Part shown: in pieces, positions 46,876 to 56,878 of the stretch
Layout: every line of letters starts with the position of its first letter
How positions within the stretch are numbered: the first letter of the stretch is position 1
Assembly (NCBI GenBank): GCA_015345905.1
Contig: JADDTR010000011.1
Span: 372,001-436,000 of the forward strand
From: Aotearoamyces nothofagi
Taxonomy: Eukaryota > Ascomycota > Leotiomycetes > Leotiales > Tympanidaceae
Direction: 5' to 3'
DNA: 64,000 nt
The notes under the pieces: model-generated
Databases searched by the model: none
Told to the model about the DNA's origin: nothing
The model's input: only the letters and a program-made list of their open reading frames with translations
Program-made: the position numbers and the translations under genes

Positions 46876-48085
46876 TCAAGTACTCCCACTAGCCTCTCCT
46901 GAAGGGTTTCCAGCCTCCCCTACGGTGGAGCTCTTATTCGCTGCTGCGAGTTGCCATGCCGGAATTGCTGCTCTGCCGGATGGTATTCCCGCGGCGAAAG
47001 GACTTGCACTCCGTCCCTGAAGAGAGGCAACAGCCTCGGCACCTGGGCCATTACTCACTGAAGCAGTCTTAGGTACCCCGCCCTCGGCGGAGCTACTATT
47101 AGGAGCAGTGCCATTATTATTAGAACTTGACGACTGAACCGGACCATTCGCGCCCGGAAGGCGACCGTACTGAATAGTGCCTGGGATGCTCGGAGCAGCT
47201 GGATTCATCCGCTGACCCATAAGCTTCTTCAGGCTCTTCATTTCAGAGTTCAGCTCTTGCAACCTGGTATCAGTCGTTTCCTTTTGACCGTCTATGGCTT
47301 TTGGAATGAGGTCCTTGAGCCCGCGAACCTCGTCAGTGATCCGTCGAGATTCCTCTTCTCGTCTTCTGCTTGCGCGGGTCAGCTCCGATATAACGCTTTC
47401 AACCTCCGTCAAGGCTTTATCCAAGCGCTCTGTCCGCGCTTGCTCAGCAGACTTCAGACTTTCAGTGTCTTTGGATAGTTGGTCTAGGAGCGAGAAAGCC
47501 TTTTCAAAAGATTCGTCGATAGCTTGCTTGTCTTGCTCAAGTTGGGGCGGCGTTGGGGGCGCGATCAGCGGCATTACATAGCGCTATAGAGTTTAGCACT
47601 GCGCAGGCTTCTGGCATAATTCAACATACCTTAGCTACAAAATACATGCCATATCCGACGCCGCCCATGACCGTCGCCATGATAAACCAGTCCCTCCAAT
47701 CTCTCTTGGGCACTTCCGGCGGCGGTTGCTGCCATGCGTATTGCTGGTAACCCCCATAGCCAGCCGGCGGTTGCCTCGTGATCTGTTGTTGAGGAGAATA
47801 GTTGGGGTAGTTCACTGGAGCGGCCTCGCCGCTGGCTCGGGCGAGGGCAGCATCTACTTCTTCTTGGGTAAGATTCTTTGATTGTAAAAAGGCTATGCGA
47901 TTCTCGATAGGGGAGGCTGCCACGCTAGGATCTTGTAGAACTATATGCCTGTGTCAGCGATGGACCATCACCAGTACAACTGGATCCTCTCACATGTCAC
48001 CTAAAATGCATTATTAGTGAGCTGTCTACGATCAATGCTCCAGGAAACCTACTGCGGACGCAACTAGATCCTCGCGAATAGCCAT
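46876..48085 (-). CDS. PEX14: Peroxin 14 (peroxisomal docking protein), 352 aa
   Basis: Exons are 48085-48053, 48000-47994, 47940-47630 and 47583-46876. The second exon is only 7 nt (GTGACAT). With it the N-terminus reads MAIREDLVASAVTFLQDPSVAASPIENRI, the conserved PEX14 N-terminal helix bundle that binds PEX5 and PEX19. Next come a Pro/Gln/Tyr-rich linker, a hydrophobic membrane segment (WFIMATVMGGVGYGMYFVA, about residues 95-115), a coiled coil (DKQAIDESFEKAFSLLDQL; ELNSEMKSLKKLMGQ) and a disordered Ser/Gly/Ala tail. PEX14 docks the cargo-loaded import receptor PEX5 at the peroxisomal membrane. Introns are 52, 53 and 46 nt. Without the microexon the conserved VTFLQDP cannot be formed in frame. 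Confidence 0.93.
47994..48000 (-). other. 7-nt microexon of PEX14
   Basis: GTGACAT is bounded by ATTTTAG upstream and GTGAGA downstream (minus strand). It codes for Val-Thr plus the first base of Phe and bridges two introns of 52 and 53 nt. Confidence 0.8.
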
Positions 48086-50058
48086 AATGAGTCTGTTCTA
48101 CTCAGCAAAGGCTCATTTGCTCACTCAGCGATGGGTGTCGTTGTCGAATGTACATGTAGAGCAAAGCTCCTCTCTTCGATGACTGTCCGGGGAAGTTACC
48201 GCATCCGCTAAAATCAGGGTGGCCGGGCCGAGGTTTGTCGCAGCGGTCACGTGATATATATCAATCATCGTTCACACTTATATAGCTCGTAACATAAACC
48301 GTAAGGTCCTCTGTACCTTTGTGTCATTTACAGCTATCTTATTGATACCGAGACTACGAAGCAAGCCGATTTCGTTATTGAAATACCTTATCATCGAGAC
48401 TTAAGGTACCTTCTGTATTGGGAAAGTGCGGCTGGCCCTACAGTATCGTGTCGCGTTCTGCCGCTGCTAGCCCCGGACCCCTGAGCGAGCTATGGTGCCT
48501 ATTCCGGGTATGTAAGTCGGGGATAGGAGTAGGGGCGATTGCCACGATCCCAGATATCTGAGGCTGGGTAGGAAATGGGTGGTCGTAGATTTAGGCACGT
48601 GTATACAGTTGTGTGCATATACTTCCACGAGTAGACTATGATACATCTGATATACAAGTTTAGCAAGCTGATAGAATCCTAACTGATAGAATCCTACAAA
48701 CTCAGGTCAGATTGAAGCTGCTTGACCGCCTATCTATCTCCAAGGTCTCTCAAGTAATTCCTACTTCTATCTTATAAGCAATATAACTCACTCAGAGAAG
48801 AGCCGGCCACTCGCTCAGGCATCGTTCCAGAGCGTGGGAGGTTTGATGTTCTGATCCCGTGACTAGCAGGGAATAAAGCCGGTTTACGACCCGTGACCTG
48901 CCTTTTGTAGCCAGCCGCTGAAGGGATCCACAATTGCGGCTGTATAATAGAGATGGACTGTAGATGTTTCCGAACGTCTCGTTTACCAAACCTCCGGCGA
49001 AGGTCCGAGAGGCTTCCTATGCGACGCTTTCCGGTTTTTATCTGGGATAATACAAAGAAGAATTCTAAAGGAATCCTATAGGGGAAACGCCTCCTACTTA
49101 AGGTCCCGAAGGAACAGCATAAGCAAAGTAACCCTCCAGGCGACCGCCAGAGGGCCGGGCAAATAAGATACTCAGGACCGTGGAAGTGTATACACGTATG
49201 CATCCACTTGCTAACACGAATACGTACGTGCCCAATTCCTCCAGCACCTCGGCTTTACCCAGCATCGCATCACGACTGAGCTAACACGTCTAGTGTTAGT
49301 GTTGATGGTACACGCCATCTACAGCAACTTTGTTGAGGGATTTTGTGCTACCTAAGGTAGGTAAATGACGCGGGGAGTTGGACCACCGTACACCTGCTTG
49401 CAGCTCGAATCCAAACTCACCTTCTTCTTTTCATCCTCAATCCTGCCCTTACACGTTAAGATCACATACGGGTACATTATATACACACCATATTTCCCCC
49501 TAGCCAGTGCAGTACACGCTAGAGGCAAGACGCCAGAATGAAGTCCCCCTTGCCGTCTCTCCGGTGGGATATTCTACACCAAACTTTTGACCTGCTTCCG
49601 GAAGTTCGAGGATGCATACGCATACCCATACGCACTTCGGGAGGCCGGGAAGAAGCTTGCTGAAATTTGTTCATTTTCAATGTTCTTTGCTGTCTTGTCT
49701 GTCTACCTTATATATCAACAGAAGAAGCTTCTGGAGGCTTGTTTCTATATCGGAGAGCGATACAATTCGCCTCTGCGTCTAGAACATTATCTACGATGCT
49801 CTGCTGTCTACAGAGCATCCAAACCTTTACCACCCCGGAGATATAACCATTATACATAAAGCTGCTTTCACAAGAATGCAATATACTCCCACCTGATGCA
49901 CTGTTCCACTTCTTTCCTTACATCCTTAAGTCGGTGCAGAAGCTGGGCCCTCGATGAGGCGGAGCTTAAGAGACTCTACAATTACCTGTTTTAACAGCCG
50001 GCACATATATACATACATACGCGTTTAGTACTTAGCGCAATCTGTTTCTATTGACCGA

Positions 50059-50227
50059 GAGATAGGTCTGAGGCTTTATTGTTATCGATTGATTGGAGTA
50101 ATGGTGTTGCAATCTATCTCACTACCTGCTTCATCGAGCCTCGAGTCTCGAGTCTTCCGACATTCATCGGCGGCACCAGCACTTTCCTACTCGATCATGA
50201 TTATCGTCACTTGTAATACAGAGATAA
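50059..50227. promoter_or_regulatory. Cluster of GATA-type sites upstream of the amino-acid transporter
   Basis: HGATAR-type words occur at 50060-50065 (AGATAG), 50082-50087 (TTATCG, i.e. CGATAA on minus), 50201-50206 (TTATCG) and 50222-50227 (AGATAA). A further TTATCG lies at 50410-50415. GATA factors of the AreA/NIT2 type control nitrogen-source genes in filamentous fungi, which would suit an amino-acid transporter. The motif is short and chance matches are possible. Confidence 0.4.
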
Positions 50228-50307
50228 CGCTAGCTGGTGGCATGGACTCTTTCGAAACTTCGGTCTTTCTAGGAAATCATCTGAAGTGCTATCGAAATAT
50301 GTTGTAC
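50111..50307. repeat. Direct repeat, copy 1 (~197 bp)
   Basis: Imperfect copy of 50327-50520; period about 216 bp. Shared landmarks: AATCTAT, ATCGAGCCTCGAG, CATTCATCGGCGG, TCGATCATGATTATCGTCAC, ATCTGAAGTGCTATCGAAAT. Differences are scattered substitutions and small indels. Confidence 0.9.
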
Positions 50308-50326
50308 AGGGGAGCAAAGTTGTCGT

Positions 50327-50520
50327 AATCTATTTCACCACCTGCTATATCGAGCCTCGAGCCTCCTGACATTCATCGGCGGTACGAGCACTTTCCCACT
50401 CGATCATGATTATCGTCACTTGTAGTACAGAGATCACGCTAGCTTGTGGGATGGACTCTTGGTTTCGAAGCTTCGATCTTTCTAGGGAATCATCTGAAGT
50501 GCTATCGAAATATGTCGTAC
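50327..50520. repeat. Direct repeat, copy 2 (~194 bp)
   Basis: Second copy of the block at 50111-50307, separated from it by 19 bp. It ends about 170 bp before the transporter ATG. It keeps one GATA-type word (TTATCG) but has AGATCA where copy 1 has AGATAA. Confidence 0.9.
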
Positions 50521-50590
50521 CTCTGAGAGGACTTGACATTTAAGTCTCTACTCTATCTGCGGCGTGGCGCGGTACGATTTGCAGCCCGAG

Positions 50591-50652
50591 TATATATTCA
50601 ATTCTCCCCCTCCCCCTCCCATTTTGCTTGCCCTTTTGCTTGTCCCTCTGCA
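50591..50652 (+). promoter_or_regulatory. TATA box and CT-rich initiator of the transporter gene
   Basis: TATATATTCA at 50591 is followed directly by a ~55-bp almost pure pyrimidine tract, then the ATG at 50693. This is a classical strong fungal promoter layout. Confidence 0.6.
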
Positions 50653-50692
50653 CATACCTTGCACACCTCCGACGCCTTCCAGACCAATCAAC

Positions 50693-52755
50693 ATGGCTTC
50701 TCAAAATCTTGCTAACTTGGCCCTTGATGGTGGTGATCCTCGTGATGGTGAGAAGAACCCAGGACAATTTGCTCTCGACCATGGTCATGAGGTAACTCTC
50801 GTCAATGGCTTCAGCATTGAGGCCGCTCAAGTCCACAACGACACTTCTGTTCTGTTCGAGGAGTACCTCCACTATGCAGAAATTTCCCGTGCTGAAGAGC
50901 GTGTATACGAGGGTAACATCATCAATCGAAAGGCGCCTTGGTCTCTTGGCGGCATTATCAAGAACCGATTCTCAAAGGGCCATGCCCATGAAATCAACGC
51001 TGTTGTCGGCGATGTCAGTATTGTGACAACTCATAACAACTTTTCTACTGTTACCGACCTCGAGTGGAGACAGGCCTCCCGTGCCACAAGGACGGCTAGC
51101 TGGGGCTCTGTTTTCTTCTTGATCACCACCGATATTTTAGGTCCCAGTGGCGCCCCGTAAGCATTTTCCCCCATTGAAGAGGCCTTTTCAAAGAATCCTC
51201 CTCAGATTTTTAAGCATAAAACGAGCTAACCAATTCTTAGATGGGCATTCTCCAACACTGGCTACGGGCCTGGTTGTGCTCTCTACACAGTTTTTGGTCT
51301 CATGGCTTCTATCTCTGGCTGGTACGTCTGGGGCGTCTACATGCACATGGATTCCGACCGCTACCCACTCCGCGATTTTGGACAAGCCTTCTTCCGTGTC
51401 TTCGGTTCCGAAATGAGACATATTATCAACGTTTTGCAGAGTCTCCAGATGCTAATGCTGGTGGCTGTGCTTATCCTCAGTCTTGGTGGATCTGTATCCG
51501 AAATTTCTATTGGTGACAACGGCGTGAATGGCAATGGGCTTTGCTTCATCGTCTGCCTTCTCATCATCGCCATCTTCGGTATGATCCTAGGTCAGATTCG
51601 TACGCTTCAACGTTTCGGATGGCTTGCCAACTTCTCTGTCTGGACGACTGTTATTACTTCCTTTCTGGCTATCGGTGTGAGTGCCGTCTCTAGCCCTAAT
51701 TATGCGGTTATGCTCGACTCGTTCGGCGGTAGCGGTACTGCATATGGTGACACGAACTTTCCCAACGGTACAGTTGCAAGCGCCATTCCGATCAAGACGT
51801 TCGCTGGCACTCCGCCTGACGGATACGCCTCTGGTGGCACCGGTTTCCTCGGTACTTACCAGGGTATCAATACCATTATCTACGCTTACGGTGGAGCCAT
51901 GCTCTTCTTCAACCTCCTGGCCGAGATGCGCAACCCTTGGGACTTCTGGAAGGGCATGATCTGCGCCGATGTATTTATCTATCTTGTCTACATGTTCTTC
52001 GGAATCTTCCAATACTCCTACCAAGGCCAGTACACTTATAGCACTGCTATTCAAAGTATCGATCCATACGGTTATCAGACTGCTGGTAATATTCTGTCCA
52101 TCATAGGTATGCAATTGCCATACTCATTTATTGTGAGCCATAGCGTTTTAAGCTAATTATGTTCAACAACAGGTGGTCTGATTGCCGCTGCCCTATATGG
52201 AAATATCGGCATCAAGGTCGTATACAACAACGTCTTCATGGAGCTTCTCGGTACGTGAACCCACATCTTCTCATTCAGCCACTGCATGGCCTCTGACACT
52301 ATATAATAGGCTTCCCGGCACTCACAACTAAAAGGGGTAAGCTCATCTGGGTCGCCATGGTGCCCCTATATTGGGTCCTCGCCTTCATCGTGGCAGGTGC
52401 TGTCCCCGAACTCGGTGACTTCAGCAGTCTGGTCGGAGCATTCTGCATTGGCAATTTCACCTACACCTTTCCTGCGCTCCTGAAAATCGGCTTCTCGATC
52501 AAGAAGGGCGCTATGCTGCCCGACGAAAGCTTCGACGAGACCTCCAAGAAATACAACCGCCACGATGGGGGTGTGAAGAGATGGATGCGCGGCTATAGGA
52601 AGACGTGGATGTTAACCTCATTCAACATCTGCTACTTCCTGGGTTCGCTGGTCGTGTGTGGCCTCGGTAGCTACTCTGCCATTATGGCTCTGATCTCCGC
52701 GTTCAGTGGTGGGAGTGTTACAACTTCCTTCAGTTGTGTATCTCCATACGCGTAG
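50693..52755 (+). CDS. Amino-acid transporter, AAAP (Aa_trans) family, 617 aa
   Basis: Exons are 50693-51156, 51241-52106, 52173-52250 and 52310-52755; introns of 84, 66 and 59 nt. A ~130-residue hydrophilic cytosolic N-terminus leads to ASRATRTASWGSVFFLITTDILGP, the start of the transporter core, then about ten to eleven transmembrane helices (e.g. CALYTVFGLMASISGWYVWG, ALYGNIGIKVVYNNVF, IWVAMVPLYWVLAFIVAGAVP). This layout matches fungal neutral amino-acid transporters of the MTR type, proton symporters of the plasma membrane. The length is somewhat longer than Neurospora MTR because of the N-terminus. Substrate range cannot be read from the sequence. The TATA box, CT-tract and GATA-type sites upstream suggest strong, nitrogen-regulated transcription. 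Confidence 0.9.
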
Positions 52756-53651
52756 ACTATGTATAGTACGAGCAATAGATTGGGATAGGACGGCGCAACG
52801 AGACTGGAATGTTATATATTGTGGTGGGAGAGCTCGGTTCGGAGGTGGAGGTGTAGTGTCAAGTCGGGTGTGATGTAGTTGTATGTTTTAAGGAAAGACG
52901 AAGCAAGAGCTAAATACACTAAGGATACCTGAGACTCTGCAGCGATTGTATTGGTGCAGGCTATATAACTAGGTCATATGTCTATATAAACCATATATTC
53001 CACTACTATTCAGAGCCTTCCGAGCGACCTCCTAGTGCCCAATACTATAGTGAGCCTACCTCGGTGATTCCCGACAGTAGGATTCCTACAGGCTGTTGGT
53101 ATTTAGGTCGAAGGGTCCTACCGGTGTCAATATATACAAGAGAGCAGGCCTGGGCAAGTAGGTTGTTCTAAAGTAGAGGGACCATGGCCGTGGTAGGGCC
53201 CTTAAAAATAACGTTGGAAGATTGCCTAAAATAGTAATTAAATCACAGACATATGGTTGACAGTTATATGGTTAATTGTAGGCATTCTAGAGAATAATAA
53301 ACATGCAGGTAGGATTTGCTACCAAGCACGAGTATCTCGTACACGATGCGTCTCATAGGTATAGGCAGTATACTCAGTACTTAGGGTACTTCATAAGGCG
53401 GATTGGAGTGGTTTGGTGTTAGTTGAGCTCTAGCCAATGGGAAGCCAGGGTTCCGTTGCTACTCGGATGCTTTGTTTACATTTGCATCTCGGCTGTCAAC
53501 TTAGATACTCATCTTCCACTATCGCATCGCAACTCGAGGTTCAAACTTCAACGCCATAAAATCTCGCTGCACCGCATTGTAGTCGTCTAGTATTTGAGCT
53601 ACAGGCTCTCAGCTACCGAGCAATATATATTATTTGCGACACTATTTCGAA
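52756..53651. other. Intergenic, ~900 bp
   Basis: AT-leaning spacer between the transporter and NDC80 with TATATA-rich stretches and TAGGTAT words near 53350. No coding frame or structured repeat is seen. Confidence 0.5.
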
Positions 53652-56044
53652 ATGTCGCAGGATAATGGTTTATTCAGTGTGCGACGGCCACGAGAGGTAA
53701 GCTTGCGCGCAACCCACAGAACTATCACAGAACCTTCGCAATAAATCTTTCTAAAGCTGACCTATTTTGGAAGACTCTAGGAGGTATCAGCTATAACTCG
53801 AATATACCTCAGCCAGCTTCCGCCCTGAAGCGATCGAATTCCATCTCAGGTCTCAACAATGCGCCATTCACCACCACTCATGCGCGCTCGATATCAGGAT
53901 CTCGAGCCTCTCTGGCACCATCTAGACCGAACCAGCCACAATTCCAACGTTCATCCTCGGGCACTAACTTGGCAGACATGGGAATGTCGTCGGTGAAACG
54001 CAGTTCCTTCCAGAACGCGAGTGGGCGCAAGAGCTACGCACCAGCAGCCTCAGGACGACCATCTGGAGACAGCTCCGAGAGAAGAAGCAGCGTATATCGA
54101 TCACGATTATCAACCAATGGACCTGTTGGCCATCAGAGTTTCTTCCAGCAGGCGCCTCAAGCAGCGGGAGTACCACGAGACCCTCGACCGCTCAAGGACA
54201 GGGCATATCAGGCAAAGATTGGACAAGAATTGCTAGACTACTTGACCAATTATAATTTTGAGATGGAGATGAAGCACATGCTATCTCAAAATACTATCAA
54301 ATCGCCTACACAAAAGGACTTCAACTTCATGTTTCAGTGGCTTTATCATCGTATTGATCCCAGCTATCGCTTTCTCAAGAACATTGATCAGGAAGTTCCA
54401 CCAATTTTGAAGCAGCTGAGATATCCGTTTGAGAAGAGTATCACCAAGAGCCAAATTGCAGCTGTCGGAGGTCAGAACTGGAGTACATTCCTGGGCTTAT
54501 TACACTGGATGATGCAGCTTGCCCAGATGTTAGATGGTTATGCGGCTGGCCATTATGACGACGCGTGTGCCGAGGCGGGCGTGGATGTCAGCGGCGATCG
54601 TATTATCTTCGATTTTCTGAGAGGTGCGTATCGTGATTGGCTTCAGATGGATGACGAAGCGGGGGATGAAGACCAAGATAGAGTGTTGGCGCCACATGTG
54701 GAGGCTATGGCTAAGGAGTTTGAAAATTCGAATTCAAAGTATTTGGACGAGATGAAAATTCTAGAGGCGGAGCATGAGCGGCTTCGCATAGAGATTGAAG
54801 AGTTGGAGAAATCAAGTCCAGACATCAACAGCCTTGATAACCACTTCAAGATTCTCCAGGAAGACAGAGTAAAGTTTGAAGGATACGACGAGAAAATGGC
54901 CCAGAAGTGTGAGCGTTATGAAGCTCGCATCCAGTTTCTCCAGGAGGAGATCGACAAGTCTTTAGCAGAGCTGAGAGAGGCGGATGAAGAGCGGAACAGC
55001 TTGCAAAAGTCGGTGGATGACCAAGGTATTAGCATGCAGGATATTGATAGGATGACGTCCGAAAGGGAGAGACTACAAAAAGGAATTGAGTCAACAACAC
55101 TCAGGCTCGAAGACGCGAAGAAGAAGGTCGCAGAAAAGGAGATTGAAGCAAGCCGGAAACTAGAGGAACTGGAGCGAATGGTTGACAAGTACAACAGCCT
55201 CGGATATCAGATTGGCCTGATCCCAGTAACAGCACCAAATGCAAAGGGCAAGAACTATGAGCTGCAGATCATTGTTAACGAGGGTCCCAATTTCTCATCT
55301 TCACAGATGGGACATTCACAACTCGCTGGCAATGCGGATAGTGACAGGCTACTTTCAGATCCAGTCACAGGATACCAACCACATCAGATCCTAAATCTTG
55401 ACTTACGAGGTCAGGCGAAAGGGACTTTTTCGGCATTGCGTAAAGAGATCACCGAACGACGGAATGCTGCAACGGAGATGATGATGAAGAACCACGATCT
55501 GCTAGATGGTCTCAAGGAAGCTATCGAGGATAAGCGGAGCGAGGTCGACACGTTAGAGCACCGAGTTAGAGCGGCACGGGAGGAGTTCGAGAAAACGAAG
55601 GAGGTAAGAATATCATGTGCTGTATGACGTTCGCTGCTAACAACACCTAGGTTACCTCAACACAGAAGATTGCCTCTGATACCCAAATTGAGAAGATGGA
55701 AAAGGAGCTGGCTAAGATGCGGGGAGGTCTTACAGAGTCCATCCAGCTAATGGAACAAAGAGAGATGAACACCAATATTGAGTGAGTTAGCTGTTGACAA
55801 TTGGGAATCCAAATATACTAACAAGCATGTTAGATATGAGCAGTTGACCCTACGAGCCAATGCTTTAAGAGAGGAGCTTCACACAGAAATCGAGCGCATG
55901 CTCAACGACATAATCAAATTCAAAGTTCACATTCAGAAGAACCTTGAGGACTACGAAGGCTTTGTGGTCGAGGAAGTCGAGAAAGAGCTCGGCGGAGTGG
56001 ACGAAGAACAAGATGATACCCATGCTGTAGAGATGGAAAACTGA
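53652..56044 (+). CDS. NDC80: Kinetochore protein NDC80 (HEC1), 738 aa
   Basis: Exons are 53652-53696, 53774-55603, 55651-55781 and 55834-56044; introns of 77, 47 and 52 nt. The first intron's acceptor (GAAG at 53773) is chosen because it gives the conserved [16 protein letters not shown] start; the next AG breaks the frame. The N-terminal ~150 residues are basic, Ser-rich and disordered (Aurora B target region). A calponin-homology domain follows (about residues 153-280): [69 protein letters not shown]. The rest is long coiled coil with a short break. NDC80 pairs with NUF2 and binds microtubules at the outer kinetochore. It is well conserved and the assignment is firm. Confidence 0.96.
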
Positions 56045-56878
56045 AACGGCAGCTTGGATGGCTGGGAAATTGTTTAATCGGGACTCGACTGTTTCTTTTT
56101 GGGGTGTATACGGGAGGCGTTCGGCCAGGATAATGACGACTGAATTCATGAATACCTACCTACCTTTTGTAAAGCGTTGTAAGAATCTATTAGAATTGAG
56201 AGAAGTTTAATATCATATCCCTCCCAGTCGGCCAAACAGTGCCATGCTGCGAGCCTTCCACTAGGGAGCTTCGTTGCGACGGTGGTACACCTACCTTACC
56301 TTACTCCTATATGACAGGAAATTAATAAGCAAGGCAGGGAGTAACGGGGACATAGGAATCTCCAGAAGCGTAGGCTAGATTTGGCATTCACAGAAGTGAG
56401 AATAAAGGAATGAGTCGAAATGACGAGATCATACTTGCTTATATGTATTATTGTATATTATTGTATATTATTGTATATTATTGTACGGATACAAGTATGT
56501 ACAGAATACATGTTTGTTGTATCGTTGGGATACAGAGTACTCGTATTAATTTACGGAACCAACTATTGCCGGCGCTAAATCCACACGGTGCCCAGTCGCC
56601 CTAAGCGACCTGGACTCTTCTCGTACACCTCCACACCCAACTCCACCTCCACCTCCGCCTTCAGTCTTTCTCCATCTTACGTTTGTACAACAATACATCC
56701 GTCTCATCTACGGATACCTGCAGGACAACTACCTTCACCTATCTACGACTGTAACACCGTGTGCATACCTCCAGAGTCGTCCCAAGCTTATATTTGACGA
56801 GGTCGCAGTCGTCTGCGATCGTCCCCCAACTACCAAGCTATCTTGCGACCAGGCTCGATCTGAGATCCAGCCTCCAAG
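56045..56878. other. Intergenic, ~830 bp
   Basis: 3' region of NDC80 and 5' region of the SR gene. It contains the decamer repeat at 56445-56484 and a pyrimidine-rich stretch (56600-56760) close to the SR start. Confidence 0.5.
56445..56484. repeat. 10-bp tandem repeat (TTGTATATTA), ~4 copies
   Basis: Perfect decamer units TTGTATATTA repeated about four times. Confidence 0.9.

Larger units (their letters stand above)
48086..50692. other. Intergenic gap (~2.6 kb) between divergent PEX14 and transporter genes
   Basis: Contains a palindromic E-box-like TCACGTGA at 48247-48254 in the PEX14 upstream region, a GGTA/TACC run near 49350, and the duplicated block at 50111-50520. The open minus-strand frame 48772-49203 (143 codons) does not resemble a known protein and is not called. 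Confidence 0.5.
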
